This document shows positions 36,978 to 49,292 of a stretch of 64,000 bases of DNA, one piece after another. The DNA is taken from NCBI GenBank assembly GCA_002110485.1, contig MOWL01000025.1:372001-436000 (forward strand), read 5' to 3'. How positions within the stretch are numbered: position 1 is the stretch's first letter; the number at the start of each line of letters is the position of its first letter. This DNA comes from Emergomyces orientalis (taxonomy: Eukaryota > Ascomycota > Eurotiomycetes > Onygenales > Ajellomycetaceae). The position numbers and the translations under genes were made by a program. The notes beneath the pieces are model-generated. The model saw only the letters and a program-made list of their open reading frames with translations, was not told the DNA's origin and did not search any database.

Positions 36978-39900
36978 GGTGACAGAAATGAATGCAGCTT
37001 GACGCTGACTTCAAGGTAGACGAAATTTTGAGGGGTTTATTGGGTTACGTTGTTGTCTTAAGTTAACGCGTATATTAGCAGGCAGGTATGGCCACTTTGA
37101 AAAGTTTGCATAGAGATAAGGAAGATGAAGAAGGGGAGGTCGAACGATGGGTGACTTGGAACTGGCCGTGAGGGCGAGTTAGTACAACAGGGAATGAATT
37201 GCGGGTGAATGGGCAATGGTCAGAGGTGAATCAAGCCAAGGCTGGCAAGGAAGTGTGCAGCGCTTAAGAGTAAGCGGCAGACCAAGGAAACATGAAGAAT
37301 TGATTCTGCAGTATTCCAACCGAAGTAGAAGAGCTAGGGAAGAAGAATTTGACTCACAACAGAGATTTGAAGATTTGAGATCAAAAGGTTGGGAAGAGTG
37401 TCTGGGAGAATTGAGGGCTGGGTCTTACACTTGAAGAGGGGGAAGCAGCGGCTCTTGAAGGGTTATAAAGGAGGCTGTGTGCTGGGAAGTTGCCGAAGAG
37501 CACAAGACATGAAAAAGGATGCCCCTAGAGAGAAGAGAGTCTTCAAAGAGAACCCCTTCACGGCGGTGGTTTGAAGGGTTGATGATGGACGAAGATGAGA
37601 TGGAGGAGGTTTGATGTCGGTGAGGGATGAGTTGGCGTGAGGTTGTGGTTCTGGAGCAGGTCACTTGGTTTGGCCTACTTCTGGCCTAGCGCGGTTACAG
37701 TACATACATACATACGTTGCGTTTGCCTCTGCTTGCCTCTGCTTGCTGGTAATATATTACCCACCTGACTGCAGAAAGTTCGAACCTGTTACAATACGCT
37801 AAGCCTCGCAATGAAAAATAAGCCAACGGGAAGGGCAAACCAACGAGGACGGAGAGGTGACGAGGGGCCAGTTTGCCCGTATGACAAAAGGCGCGTATTT
37901 TACAGCCGTACTGTATTTCTCTGTATCCTATGCCCTGTCATTTCATCATCACAAATAGAAAAATAAATTCTCTCTCGCCTCGCCCACGCCGCCGAAGAGG
38001 CACTACCTCGGTAGAGTTAACCAGGCATTGATACATACATACGTGCTTACAATTGTATGGAGGTATGAGGGTATGGAGAGGGTGATTGAGTGCAGATTAC
38101 ACGTATCGTCCTTTTCCTGGAAAGCCGGGAATGAAAATGTTGCTTCCTTGGTTGACGCGGGAGGAAGCAGGATCATGAGAGTCAGAGGTGAGAGGTTTTT
38201 CCGCCAACAGCATGCATCAATATGCGATGTGTGAGGGGAGTAACAGTCAGTCAAATAGCAATTATTGCGGTGGCAACCTGAATGCACCGAAGAGTCTCCA
38301 ATCAGGCTCATAACAGCCCAGCCTGCTCGTATGGTACAGGTACACGACACCCCGAAACAATACGGCGGAGGTTGCCTTCCTTGGGGCGCTTGGCCTGCTG
38401 TCTCGCCTTACACGCCATGGGAAATCCCTCAAAAAACTATCGTAGGGACCAGTTTGACGCAGGTTGAAACATACCAAGCCCTGGGATTAAAGGGCGACAG
38501 GCAATGCCACCTGTTGCGGAGGCTACATCCGTCGCGAGCCCTATTCCGCTTCAGACCACCAATGCCATCAATCAGCCAGCATGGGTAAGAAACGATCCAG
38601 CAAGGCTGCTGCCCGTTACAGAGCAGTTTTTGTATATATGGCCTGTCAGTCAGTTGGTGCCCAACGGTTCACCTGGGGTGCTAGACCTGCAGCCGGCCAT
38701 CACCCGATGCCCAAATGGCAAAGTGACAAGTTTTGCCTCCATCTGCTTCTGGCAAATCGTTTTCGGCCACCAGATCAGGATGTTATAAATAGCATAACGA
38801 ACCAACGATGTGACCCAAAAAGCGACAACATTGAATTGAATTTTTGATACTCAAACTTCCCACCCATTTTCCATTGAATCTGAGAGAATGGCTTTATGGA
38901 GCTTACGTTTTGTATCAATTAACGTACAATACGATAATATTATTTCAGCCGAGATTGCAATTTCGGATATGCACATGTACGATTTCATCTGTCGTCTGGA
39001 AAGCTATTCTGCCAGAAACGAGGTTAGCCTAAACTGACGGAATACCCCGCTCATACAAAGGCGGTATGTAGATCCGGAACGGACATCTGATTATCAATAG
39101 TGAAACTAATTGACATCAACCTAAGGCGTGGACGTGTAGGTTTTTGGAAGGCTGTCTGATACAAAAAATATATATATTCTTGGCTCCCAGGTTCCCAGGG
39201 CCAATCATTTCTGCCCTTCGCACCCATGCGATAACGACGACTTATTATTACTTTGCAGACAGCTGTTGAATTCTAGCAGACCTCTTCTCCTTCCATGAAC
39301 TTCCTCGGTTGCATGAATGTGGTAAGCGCCCTGTGGCAACTTGTTTACCAGGGCCAAGAACACGGTTTGCCTGATATATTGGGTCGGATTTATCCACTCA
39401 CCCATCATCAAGAAAAACATCTTTTAGCCGCGAACTGAATACAATTAAGGCTCGGTTCTTTTGGGTGACCGTGTTGCATAAGAACGCATAAGACATAAGA
39501 CTGCCTGCCTAAAATATTCTTGTTTTATCTATCTGATCTTTCGACATCCCAGTTACTTCCGGGCATTTTCCCCTGAAGACCTGTGTGACATCGCCTGTAT
39601 ATATATCTATGCCTAAGTATACGTATTCCACTGCATATTCAGGATTCAGTATATAACCTCTGAACCCATTTTCTATGATCCAATTGCATTTCTTTGAGAA
39701 ATCTTACAAGCTTCGGAGACCAATTAGAACAAATTTGATATCACGTGAACCATCTAACTACCATCAACGTCAACTTCGATTTTCCGATCTCACTCAGCAA
39801 TGTTTCGACCTTCCATTCATGAATTGGTCACATGTGAGTGCTGGCAGACAACAAAAGGCGGTGATTAATCTTGAGACGAGCATCAGTGATGTAGCTCGCG

Positions 39901-41155
39901 CTGTGGCTAAGCAGGTAGAGGACGGCGGCTGGACACCTCTTCCGCTGAAACCAGCCGTTTCTTCAGATATATATCCTTGATAATCTCGCGAAGCAGGAAA
40001 GCCACGTATGGCCCTTTACTTGCCTCTGCGGCCTGGGATTTTGCTGAAGCTAGGTCAGCAATGGAGCCTCGCCGGACATTCTGCACGCCAGTTCGGCCGT
40101 TACTGTTACTATATCAGTTCCTCTCCATGGATACCAACATTGCACCTATCACGGACCCTCGCGCTCACATTCCGTATCGACTTACTCCTTTTCAATCGAG
40201 TTAGCGATTGGGTCGGACGATATCAGACCAATACGATTGCATGCATGGTTAGCCTCGACGAAGGAGAAATGGCTTTGTCAACTCAATGCTTACGCGCGGC
40301 AGAGTGGCCACCGTTGTCGATACGGCCAAACTTTTTCATTCCGATATCGATGGTTTTGTGGATAGTCGGTTTCTTGGTGCTGCTACCTTGAGATCTATGG
40401 CCTTGTAGGTTGGCGTTGGTAACCGAACGCCGTGCTCTTTTCAGCTGTCTCCTTCTCACCGGCTTTGATGCGATCGGCGAGGCAGTATATACATATAATA
40501 CCTACTTCAGCGAATTGCGATGCCGCTATAGACTGATGCCACTGGCAGCCAGTACGAAATATTAGCGACTTCTGTAGATAGGGTTTACTTGTGCCCGTAA
40601 TCACGACCCGAATCCGGTTGGTCCTTCGATCGCAGTCATCGATTCAATAATGGAAGTATCGGAGGAGAGAAAATAATATGACGTTTAGGGAAGTATACAA
40701 GCCTATGAGCAGCTCATGTTTCTATAATTGGATAAATCTGAAAGTGAGCGTGCGTGAGAAGTAATAGACTGTAATGTTGTCAGAGGCCCAACCCACGCCT
40801 TTCAGAAGGGGAGCAAACGAGTTTCGCCTTTGAGATGCGAAGGGACATCATATTGGTGACGAATCGGATATTCGTACACAGCCACCTATGTTTGCGTTAA
40901 CTAGAATAAGTCTGTACGATGCTGTGTGTCCGTTTACTAATCAGCAACTGCAGTTCGTGATATGTGTGCAGGAATCCCAATATATCTGAACGCCTCCAGC
41001 TTGGTGCCACTAAAAATTATTCAGCGAGCCGCAGTTATAATTCGCGAAGGAAATTGCGAGCTACTATTTGCGCAAGGGGTATACTTGGCACGCTCGGATC
41101 CTCAATGTCATGGAGCGATCCTGTTGGGTAGCATGTTAAACTTCTCATGGCTCTT

Positions 41156-41420
41156 CCCAAGTCAACTAGTGCCCCCTTCAAAGGGATACAGTTGAACATG
41201 GTGCAAAAAAGTCCATCATGATTCCGCCCACTTTTTTCGAACCAAGTTCAATTCTATCCCATCAGTACATACTACACACATACTGCACACACATTACTAA
41301 TACCACATACCATTCTCACTATCCTCCAACACTGGGTTAAGGGATAAGTTAGGGTTAGGGTTAGATAGGATCAGGGTTTTAAGAAATGTGAAAAACTCAC
41401 CTCATTAAAAGATAAAGATG
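41156..41420. repeat. Dispersed repeat, copy A
   Basis: This copy aligns by eye with 54266-54630. Shared blocks in order are a TCCCA(A)GTCAA start, a core GTTGAACATGGTGCAAAAAA followed by CATCATG, a CATACTACA-rich part, a TTAGGG-like tract and a GAAAAA...CATTAA tail. Identity is patchy. It could be the end of a degraded transposable element. Confidence 0.6.
41349..41364 (+). repeat. Interstitial telomere-like TTAGGG tract
   Basis: Two perfect TTAGGG units plus TTAG lie inside repeat copy A. A further GGTTAGGGTTATGG is at 41664-41677. Genes continue on both sides, so this is not a chromosome end. Confidence 0.8.
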
Positions 41421-42660
41421 TAAATCACACCTCCCAACCAGAATACCGTTACCAGCAGTCTTGCAGTTACAAAGCCCAGATCTGGCATTTGTGCGTGGAC
41501 GGCCCGGCCCACCTCTGCGCATATGTTCAAAACGGCCGTGTCCGAGTCCAGGCATCCGGGGGTAGGGAGAAGAAATCACCCGCAGGTATCATAGACTTCG
41601 TTCCGTGTCTTCTCAGGCGAAATCACTTGAAGAAGCAGATGCTATCGTGACTGGGCCGCCCATGGTTAGGGTTATGGGTATTTGACATCACGCGAAAGAC
41701 CGCACCTGTACCAGCTGGGATAATGGCCGCTTCTAAACAAATACCGAGGCATGTAGGTAAGTAGGATAGACGATCGTGAACCCAATGACGTGTTCTAAGA
41801 ACTCTTCGCCTAGCGAACGTAACTGATGTATCTCCCGCCCTTAGCTAGCCCCTGCTGGCAATGGCAGAAGGAGTTTCGAGAGGTTGGGAATACGGCCAGG
41901 TACTTGACAGGTACCTAGGGGTTCGGTGGGGGATGTGGTGGTGGTTTCCGGTGGCGGGGTTTCGCCAGTTGGGTGGCTGCTGGGTTCATGGTGTCAGGTT
42001 TTGGATGTACTCCGTAGATGGAACATGTTTTTTCAGGAGTTTCTTTGATCTGCTTGGTTCAGAGCCTGGCAATGGGAATTCTCCTTCAGAAGGACGCCGA
42101 ATTCAAAGTTTCTACCTGCCATGGGGCTAATAAAACAACCAACCAATGAGTCATGCTACCAAGGTCGACTTCCGCTAACCTTATCGAACCTTAGTCAAAC
42201 TTCAGGGCTACATAACCTAATTTTTCACCGCTTTGGGCCTTTAACTTTATAAATGCCCCCATAACTGAGGCCTGGCTTTGAACTATCCCACGTTGAGAGG
42301 AGGGATTTTTTTTTAGCGCGAGTCAAAGCTTTATTAGTTGGTGGGCTGGACTCAAAGTAGTTGGTTGCCCTTCCAGCGAAAAATGTGTTCGCTTGGCGCA
42401 AATTGTAGAGTTGGCAGCACTAGCTCGCTGTCGTTAATTTTCGGACGACCAAAATGTCGTCCTTCGCAGAGGAAGATAAGGCACGACTATCATTGTCCCT
42501 ATTATAACTACCGTTCTATGATTGTTATGTCGTCTGGTTACAACAATCCCTCCCTGTCCAATTAAGGGGAAGGGTAAACGATTCGGCGGGCGACATGATA
42601 CAGTCGCGACTTTGAATCCTGCGCGACTTATCCTCCGCACCCCCAACTGCTCATTCAATC

Positions 42661-44439
42661 ATGATATATCAAAGGAGATGGCGGTATAAGGTTATCGCTG
42701 CTTGTTTAATTTTATTCCTTTACCTCTATTATCTCAATGCGCCAGATTCCTCGACGCAATATGTAGATGTAATAACTGACCCCCTTGCCGAAGAGCCATG
42801 GACGCAATCGTGTCATGATCCGTCACCGACTTACAAACCGCCTAATCATAACCGATTTAGATGGAGGAAAGTTCGTATCAAGCACCCTGTCGCTTCTTTT
42901 ATTCAGCTGCCAACTGAAATCCCGTCCCCACTGCCGCCAATCCAACACACATTTGAAGCACCTTCGGCGGAGAGTGCTACACTACAAGCCCAGCGCCAAA
43001 AAGAAGTGAAAAAAGTATTCCAGCGGGGCTGGAAATCCTATAAACAGATGGCGTGGCTCCATGATGAACTCTCACCAAAGACTGGAGCTCCGAAAACCAC
43101 TTTCGGGGGCTGGGGAGCGACGCTCGTTGACAGCCTGGATACTCTTTGGATTATGGGCTTGAAAGATGAGTTTGAGGAAGCCGTTGCTGCGGCTGCTTCT
43201 ATCGATTTTAGCCCAGCGAGGGCGAGCCAAGAGACTATCAATATATTTGAAACAACTATCAGATATCTAGGCGGGCTTATCTCTGCATATGATTTGACTG
43301 AATGCAAAGATAGAAGATTGCTCGATAAAGCTGTTGAGCTGGCGGATATGATATATGCATCGTTCGACACAAAATATCGAATGCCCGTAACACGCTGGAA
43401 CCAGCAGAAAGCCATGAAAGGGAAAAAACAATATCCTGCCGAAAAAGGTATTATCGCAGAAGTGGCATCGTCGAGCATGGAACTCACCCGCCTGTCCCAA
43501 CTAACAGGCGACATGCGCTGGTTCGATGCAATCCAGCGCATCACCAATATCCTGGATGAGCAGCAAAACAAAACTAAGTTACCAGGCCTATGGCCAGTTG
43601 GATGCAGCCCTCTTTCTGCCGATTTCACACGCGATTCGACTTTCACTCTAGGATCCATGGCCGACTCAGCCTATGAATATCTCCCCAAGATGTATGCACT
43701 GCTTGGCGGAACGGAAGCTGCATCTCAATATGGGAGATTATACAGTCACGCCATGAACACTGCGATGGAGCACCTCTTCTTCCGGCCCATGGTTCCCGGT
43801 AATGCTGACATTCTTATATCCGGCCAAATGCGTGTTTTAAACCCATCATCCACATATCTCAACACAGAAGGCCAACACCTTACCTGTTATCTTGGTGGCA
43901 CACTTGCACTCGGAGGCCGTCTTCTTTCCAACAAAACCCATATCGAAGTTGGCCGTAAACTTACTGACGGCTGTATTTGGACTTATCGCAATACTCCGAC
44001 GGGCCTTATGCCTGAGGCATTCCTCATGGAGGCATGCGAGTCACCCTCAAGGTGCGAGTTCAACATGGAACAGTGGGTATCTGACCATGGCCCAGAACAT
44101 CCTGGTTTCACATGGGTGAGGGACACACATTATAAACTCCGCCCTGAAGCCATTGAAAGCGTTTTCTACCTCTATCGTATCACGGGCGACCCGAAGCTTC
44201 AGGACGTGGCATGGGAAATGTTTCAGGCGATTGAAACGCACACGCGTACAGATCTGGCGAATGCCGCATTGAGGGATGTAATGGATCCAGAGTCGGGGAG
44301 GGTGGACAGTATGGAAAGCTTTTGGTTTGGGGAAACGCTCAAATACTTCTATTTGATTTTCAGCGATCCGGGCTTAATCAGCCTCGATGAGTTTGTATTT
44401 AATACAGAGGCGCACCCTTTTAGGATTCCCCAGCGATGA
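42661..44439 (+). CDS. Class I mannosyl-oligosaccharide alpha-1,2-mannosidase (GH47)
   Basis: This single-exon gene encodes 592 aa. A short basic N-terminus (MIYQRRWRYK) and one hydrophobic segment (about 10-27) predict a type II membrane protein of the ER or Golgi. A stem region runs to about residue 115. The GH47 barrel follows with TFGGWGATLVDSLDTLWIMG, ETTIRYLGGLISAYDLT, AEVASSSMELTRLSQLTGD, FTLGSMADSAYEYLPKMYAL, HLTCYLGGTLALGGRLL, GLMPEAFLMEAC, RPEAIESVFYLYRITGD, SMESFWFGETLKYFYLIF and FNTEAHPF. The acidic catalytic positions and the paired cysteines of the fold appear present. These enzymes trim alpha-1,2-mannose from N-glycans during maturation or quality control. ER (Mns1-like) or Golgi location is undecided. 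Length is normal. Confidence 0.96.
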   Translation: MIYQRRWRYKVIAACLILFLYLYYLNAPDSSTQYVDVITDPLAEEPWTQSCHDPSPTYKPPNHNRFRWRKVRIKHPVASFIQLPTEIPSPLPPIQHTFEAPSAESATLQAQRQKEVKKVFQRGWKSYKQMAWLHDELSPKTGAPKTTFGGWGATLVDSLDTLWIMGLKDEFEEAVAAAASIDFSPARASQETINIFETTIRYLGGLISAYDLTECKDRRLLDKAVELADMIYASFDTKYRMPVTRWNQQKAMKGKKQYPAEKGIIAEVASSSMELTRLSQLTGDMRWFDAIQRITNILDEQQNKTKLPGLWPVGCSPLSADFTRDSTFTLGSMADSAYEYLPKMYALLGGTEAASQYGRLYSHAMNTAMEHLFFRPMVPGNADILISGQMRVLNPSSTYLNTEGQHLTCYLGGTLALGGRLLSNKTHIEVGRKLTDGCIWTYRNTPTGLMPEAFLMEACESPSRCEFNMEQWVSDHGPEHPGFTWVRDTHYKLRPEAIESVFYLYRITGDPKLQDVAWEMFQAIETHTRTDLANAALRDVMDPESGRVDSMESFWFGETLKYFYLIFSDPGLISLDEFVFNTEAHPFRIPQR

Positions 44440-47260
44440 TTGACGCCGTAAATTTTTCGTATTTGTTTGTAAGTTATAGAGGAGTGATCAGTACAATAAT
44501 ATGTGATGGTGAAAGCTGGTGACAACTGCCCATCTTGCGCTTCCGATCTTTCAAGATGAAGGACTGGAGGCGGGATTGGGTACGATTTATAAGACACAGA
44601 GGCCTAGGATTGAACCACCCTGTTTCTCTTGCACAGAGATACCCTGGATATACTCGACCCAACTTTGACAGTACAGTCTAACCTATAATTGTCAGAGGCA
44701 TCCATCCGCCCTGTGTCAGACGCACCCATCCGCCCTGTGTCAGAGGCATCTATCCGCCCGGCCTGATGTTATTCCTTTTATCTCTCAGGGCTATATAGCT
44801 CTCTGCAACGCACACATACTAGCATAGAAGAATCAAGCCAATATTACTCTTCAACAATAATGACATACTTTTGCCACCCATTGACACCACTTAAGATACC
44901 ACTACTTTGTAAGGAAATAGTGCATACCTGGTTTTATATTTGAAAACATCAGCAAATTTCTGTGTTTATTATTCAACTTGCTATCATTTGGATATTTTAT
45001 TTCCTCGTGGACCTCTTGTTCTACTTCTGTGATGGATAATAGCTCTTGAGAAATGATACACCTGGTAGCTATCGAAAAAGCCATATCAACAGATACAGGT
45101 GATGGAGAATGACAGTTGAATAATAGTGAAGATATTGAAATGCCGATAAATTTGTATTTTAACAAGCAATGTAAGCACTATGTCAGATTCAAAATGCCAT
45201 GTCTTGGAAGCGTGTCATTAGCTACTGAGGTCGGTAAGAAGTGTCATTATAAAATACTACTTATTAGAACCCCCGCTAAAATCCAACATAGGATTGCCAG
45301 GTCGGCACAAAGGGAAAGGAAAGCAATGCGGTTTTCCTTAGAGCAGTTTCTGTTACTCTACAAATTCTTTGATAAATCAGGCTTGAGAGGGTGTCTAATA
45401 AATACCAGCACACTCCAGAGATAGGGTAAGATCGCCGCCTAATTGCTACTTGTCCATTTGATTGGCCGATCTTTGAAATTTGGCCGTATAAATAGCAAAG
45501 AATGTCAAATAGGCGAGGTTTTCACACTGATGACACAAGATAAAATCCTGAGAGATGAAATGAATACTCCGTCTGCTCTTCATGAGAATTCAACTATGCA
45601 TAGTACACGTACAGTACAAAATGCATAGCAGCTACGCAGCGAGTAGAGATGAGCAGCGCAAGTACTTTCTTAGCAGAATGAGGTCCTCTGAAATGCCTAT
45701 CGATTCCTTTTTGATACGATCTACGGCACTACGCAACCACTTATATGTACCCTCCACTGAAAGGTCCATAGGGTAAAGCCACAAGCCTCCGAGTCCCTTT
45801 GCCCCATTTTCGAGGAAATAACATTTTGTCTTTCTCTCACTCCCGCCGGGGTTGTGGGCACTAAAACTCGACTCGGTGGATATTCCGGAAAGCAACAATT
45901 CTACCAGCAAAGCTCACAGACACCTGGGGAACTCTCAAGTAATTCGACTGGACGTGGCAGAGAATCCAAGAGTGGGAATCTGCCGAATTGATGACTTCTT
46001 TCCGTATTAATAACTTAATAAATCACAGATGCAATCAAACATGCTAAATAGACAGCCTATCCAAACGATTCCCGAATTTTGCCTCGACATAAATCCGATA
46101 TACGGATCTAATGGAAGGCAATATACTAAGTTAATGAGGGTCACACATTTATACTCGTTTCTACAGAGTTGGTGATGACATAGTACCTCAGTAAAGGACG
46201 ATGGCAATTGCGCAGCACGCAATTTGCGTCATGTATATCCCGTTATATATTTGCGGGGTTATCGGACACTGCGAACCTGTGTTTGCGAAGTTGCTGAACT
46301 GTGGAACCGTATCCCCCGCTCTGAGAATTCTGGGGTTTCCCACATAGGTGGCAAAGTTGATAGCAAATCACAACATCGGCCCTCTCGGACTCGGTCTGTA
46401 GGTTCATATTGGTTTAGCTGCCATATGTTTGTAAGAGCATTGCATGAACGTTGAGACAGAGAGACACCACTTTCAATCAGGAAGACATCAAAAAAAGATG
46501 TGTGAAGCGCCGAGTTATATGAATATTTGGCCGACATGGGCGGCGTTCCGGGCCAATGATGTCTAGGGCAAGGTGGTGGCTCGTATCGTTTCGGTAGGTC
46601 CCAATCCGTGACTGCGGCTGAATTTGAGCCCAGACCGCTTAACCTGCTAAATCGATACGGATGACAAATGATTACGATGAGTATTACGATGAGTTAAGGT
46701 GCGATTCCATGGGTTATTCTTGTGCGAACCCCATTTCCCTTTCTCCGCCAAGATTCTTGGAGGATTTAAGCGTCGTCGAACTGCCGGGTGCCAAGACGTT
46801 AAATGAGCTTATATCCACCATATTGAACCTTAAAAGGCTGTAGGGTGGTAGGGCAAGACTGCCGTGCACACTGCCGGAGGAGCGTTTGTGGGTGTGGTCA
46901 AGCTTGGGATAGCCGACAACGGCCAAATGAGGCCTCTATCGGGATCTCTACTGTGTCGTAGCGCATGTGCTGCGGTTTTGACCATTTCAGAGTGTCGTTC
47001 TGGCCAATAAAATGAGTGGCTGTAGAAGGGCCTTTCTCCCGAGTCACCCCACGTTGCGTCTCTTATTGGAAACGAAACCCCACGGGGTAATAGAGCTTCA
47101 CAGAAACTCTATGTTAGCTAACTATATAATACAAGGTGGCCAGGTTTTCCATGCTCTCGTCCGCAAAAAATTTTCTCAATTGATTGGGACTTTCTTTTGC
47201 CTGATATTATTTTCCCAATCTAGGTCCACTGCTTCCTGGGATTCGAGCAATCCGACCAAC
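44440..47260. other. 2.8-kb intergenic region
   Basis: Apart from the tandem repeat, several short ORFs (45116-45424, 45632-45910, 46007-46222) are present without recognisable motifs. The part after 47012 is open in the same frame as the next gene but carries a TTTCCCAATCTAG sequence that could be a leader-intron acceptor. Confidence 0.5.
44691..44759. repeat. 24-bp tandem repeat, three copies
   Basis: The unit begins GTCAGAGGCATCCATCCGCC and is repeated head to tail at 44691, 44715 and 44739, the last copy being cut short. Copies differ by a few bases. It lies about 250 bp after the mannosidase stop. Confidence 0.9.
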
Positions 47261-49292
47261 ATGCTTGACGAGAAGAAGTCCCTCTCTGATGCGGAGGGCG
47301 CCGGTGGCCTACCGGACTTTAGCCATATCGATGAAAAAAAGACTTTACGGAAAATGGACCTCCGCCTAATCCCAATCATGTCACTCCTCTATTTACTTGC
47401 CTTCCTTGACCGAGGGAATATTGGGAATGCGAAGATAGAGGGACTGGGGGATGATCTTCGTTTGTCTGGTTCGCAGTATAACTGGTGCCGTAAGTTTACT
47501 CCTTACTTTCATTCTTGTGAAAATTTGACTAGGAACTTAACACATATTTGGCACTCGCAGTAACGGTCTTTTTTTTCCCCTATGCTTTCTTTGAGCTTCC
47601 TTCAAATCTCGTTTTGAGCAAGATGAGGCCCTCAATTTGGCTTCCTTTGATTATGATTGCGTGGGGGCTTGTCATGGTCAGTATAAGCGACCTTTAAATA
47701 TCCCGCTTTCTCTCCATCTCTTCTGTTGTGAGAATGTGCGTGTTAATTTAATCTGTCAGACTTTGATGGGAATTGTTCACAACTATAACGGTCTTCTAAT
47801 CACACGAATATTTCTCGGCCTTGCCGGTACGATGTTCCTTTCCTCCCTTTCCCTTTCCTGCTTTCCATGCTAAACCGAATCGTCTTTATAGAGGCCGGTC
47901 TTTATCCAGGCGTCGCGTTCTACATTACTAAATGGTACTGTCGACATGAAGCTCAACTCCGACAAGCTTTATTTTTCAGCGCCGCTAGCGTAGCTGGTGC
48001 ATTCTCCGGCCTACTTGCTTTCGCCATAGCCGTAAGTTCATGTCCCTACGCGCGCACATTGAATTGGCCATTTAATTTTCTAACTTAAGGCAGAAAATGG
48101 ACGGCATTGCTGGATTAGAAGGCTGGCGGTGGATTTTTATTCTAGAAGGGATACTAACAGTAGTCGTCGCTATACTGGCCTTCTTCGTTATCCAAGACTA
48201 TCCGGAAACTGCAAAATTTTTAACAGAGGAAGAAAGAGCTTGGGTTGTCCATAGGTTGAGATATCAGTATTCTGATACCGCCGTGAAAACTGAAAAATTT
48301 CAATGGAAATATGTGAAGGATGCATTGTTGGATTGGCAAGTATACCTTGCTCTAATCAGTATGGCTGTCCAATTACTATACGTGCCTCTATTTATTTTCA
48401 GATATCTAACTTCAATTAGCGTGGTACGGGATCGTGTGCCCACTCTACGGCATTTCCTACTTCCTGCCGACAATCATTAAGGACCTGGGATATACTTCTT
48501 CCACGGCGCAGCTTTTGACAGTAGGCACTATTGTCATGGACATTATTTGTCGTCGTCAAAAATATGCTAATGTCATTTGCTAGATTCCCATATATATCGT
48601 CGCTGCAATAATCGCTGTTCTATCCGCGTGGCTGTCAGATCGACAAGGGCAGCGCTCACCCTTGCTTTTCTTCCATGTGCTGTGCATAGTTGTCGGCTAT
48701 GCAATCGTCATAGCCGCTTCAGGAAGAGATGTCCCAGGTGTTGTATATTTTGGGACATTTGTGGTCGTGTCTGGTGAGTTTTATCGATTCGAAATTTTTT
48801 TTTTCCGGTTTGGGGCGTTTATGGGGGTATTAGCTAACTACAATGATGCCCTAGGGATATATCCCGCACTTCCTGGAACCGTAACCTGGCTAAGCAACAA
48901 CTTGGCCGGTGACTATAAACGAGCGTCTGGTATGGCGATACAAATTGGTATTGGAAACTTTGCTGGAGGTAGGTAGCACACGATAAATCAAAAACAGAAG
49001 GGGAGGGGGGAGAAATAGTTATTTTCCGTATCGATCTGCTAACTGGGTTCACTTTTCCAATTTAGCAATGGCTTCCAACTTTTACCGAGCCCAAGACGGA
49101 CCAAAATATTATCTTGGCCACGGTTTAGAACTTGGATTCGCAGTTTTCGGCCTACTAGCTATCGTTGTCCTGCGGATTTCATACCAGAGAATCAACAAAC
49201 TTAGGGAAGTGCAGGTTGTCGAGAACAACTATACACCAGATGAGCTCAGTAAAATGGGCGATCGGGCGCCAACTTTCAGGTACATGCTATAG
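47261..49292 (+). CDS. MFS transporter, allantoate permease family, apparent frame break
   Basis: The exons are 47261-47489, 47562-47676, 47760-47826, 47892-48031, 48094-48358, 48420-48520, 48584-48773, 48855-48968 and 49066-49292, about 480 aa. Family hallmarks are LLYLLAFLDRGNIGNAKIEG, PYAFFELPSNLVLSKMRPS, EAGLYPGVAFYITKWYCR, GLEGWRWIFILEG, TWYGIVCPLYGISYFLPTII, LPGTVTWLSNNLAGDYKR and the C-terminal FRYML. Every junction fits except exon 1 to exon 2: with the strong GTAAGT donor the frame is one base short. The deficit sits at the seven-T run 47570-47576. A weak GTGCCG donor five bases earlier would keep the frame but spoils the conserved NWxLTVFF segment. So the gene carries either a homopolymer error in the assembly or a recent inactivating deletion. 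Start MLDEKK is chosen by likeness to the family. The substrate is unknown. Confidence 0.85.

Larger units (their letters stand above)
36978..42660. other. 5.7-kb gene-poor region with repeats
   Basis: The first kilobase is the probable kinase promoter and leader, with short TACA repeats at 37701-37714 and 38031-38042. ORFs at 39675-39980 and 39977-40391 are weakly protein-like but match no family I know. A dispersed repeat copy with a TTAGGG-like tract lies at 41156-41420. The last 300 bp are the promoter of the mannosidase. Confidence 0.5.

Noticed and set aside
37770..37800. GGTTCGAAC on the minus strand resembling a tRNA B box
   Set aside because: The flanking bases cannot form a T-arm stem and no A box or acceptor stem is present.
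39675..40391. Two ORFs with somewhat protein-like composition (for example NLETSISDVARAVAKQVEDG)
   Set aside because: No recognisable family, no convincing splice that joins them, and no clear start context; a decayed gene is possible but not supported.
41349..41364. Telomere or chromosome end
   Set aside because: Only two full TTAGGG units, with intact genes on both sides; better explained as part of the dispersed repeat.
43038..43658. 206-codon minus-strand ORF
   Set aside because: Antisense of the GH47 mannosidase; composition is unlike a real protein and the sense frame is fully conserved.
45632..45910. 92-codon minus-strand ORF
   Set aside because: Single short ORF in AT-rich DNA without known motifs or a partner exon.
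47012..47260. N-terminal extension of the second MFS transporter
   Set aside because: In-frame but not like the family N-terminus, and a probable leader-intron acceptor lies before MLDEKK; treated as untranslated leader.
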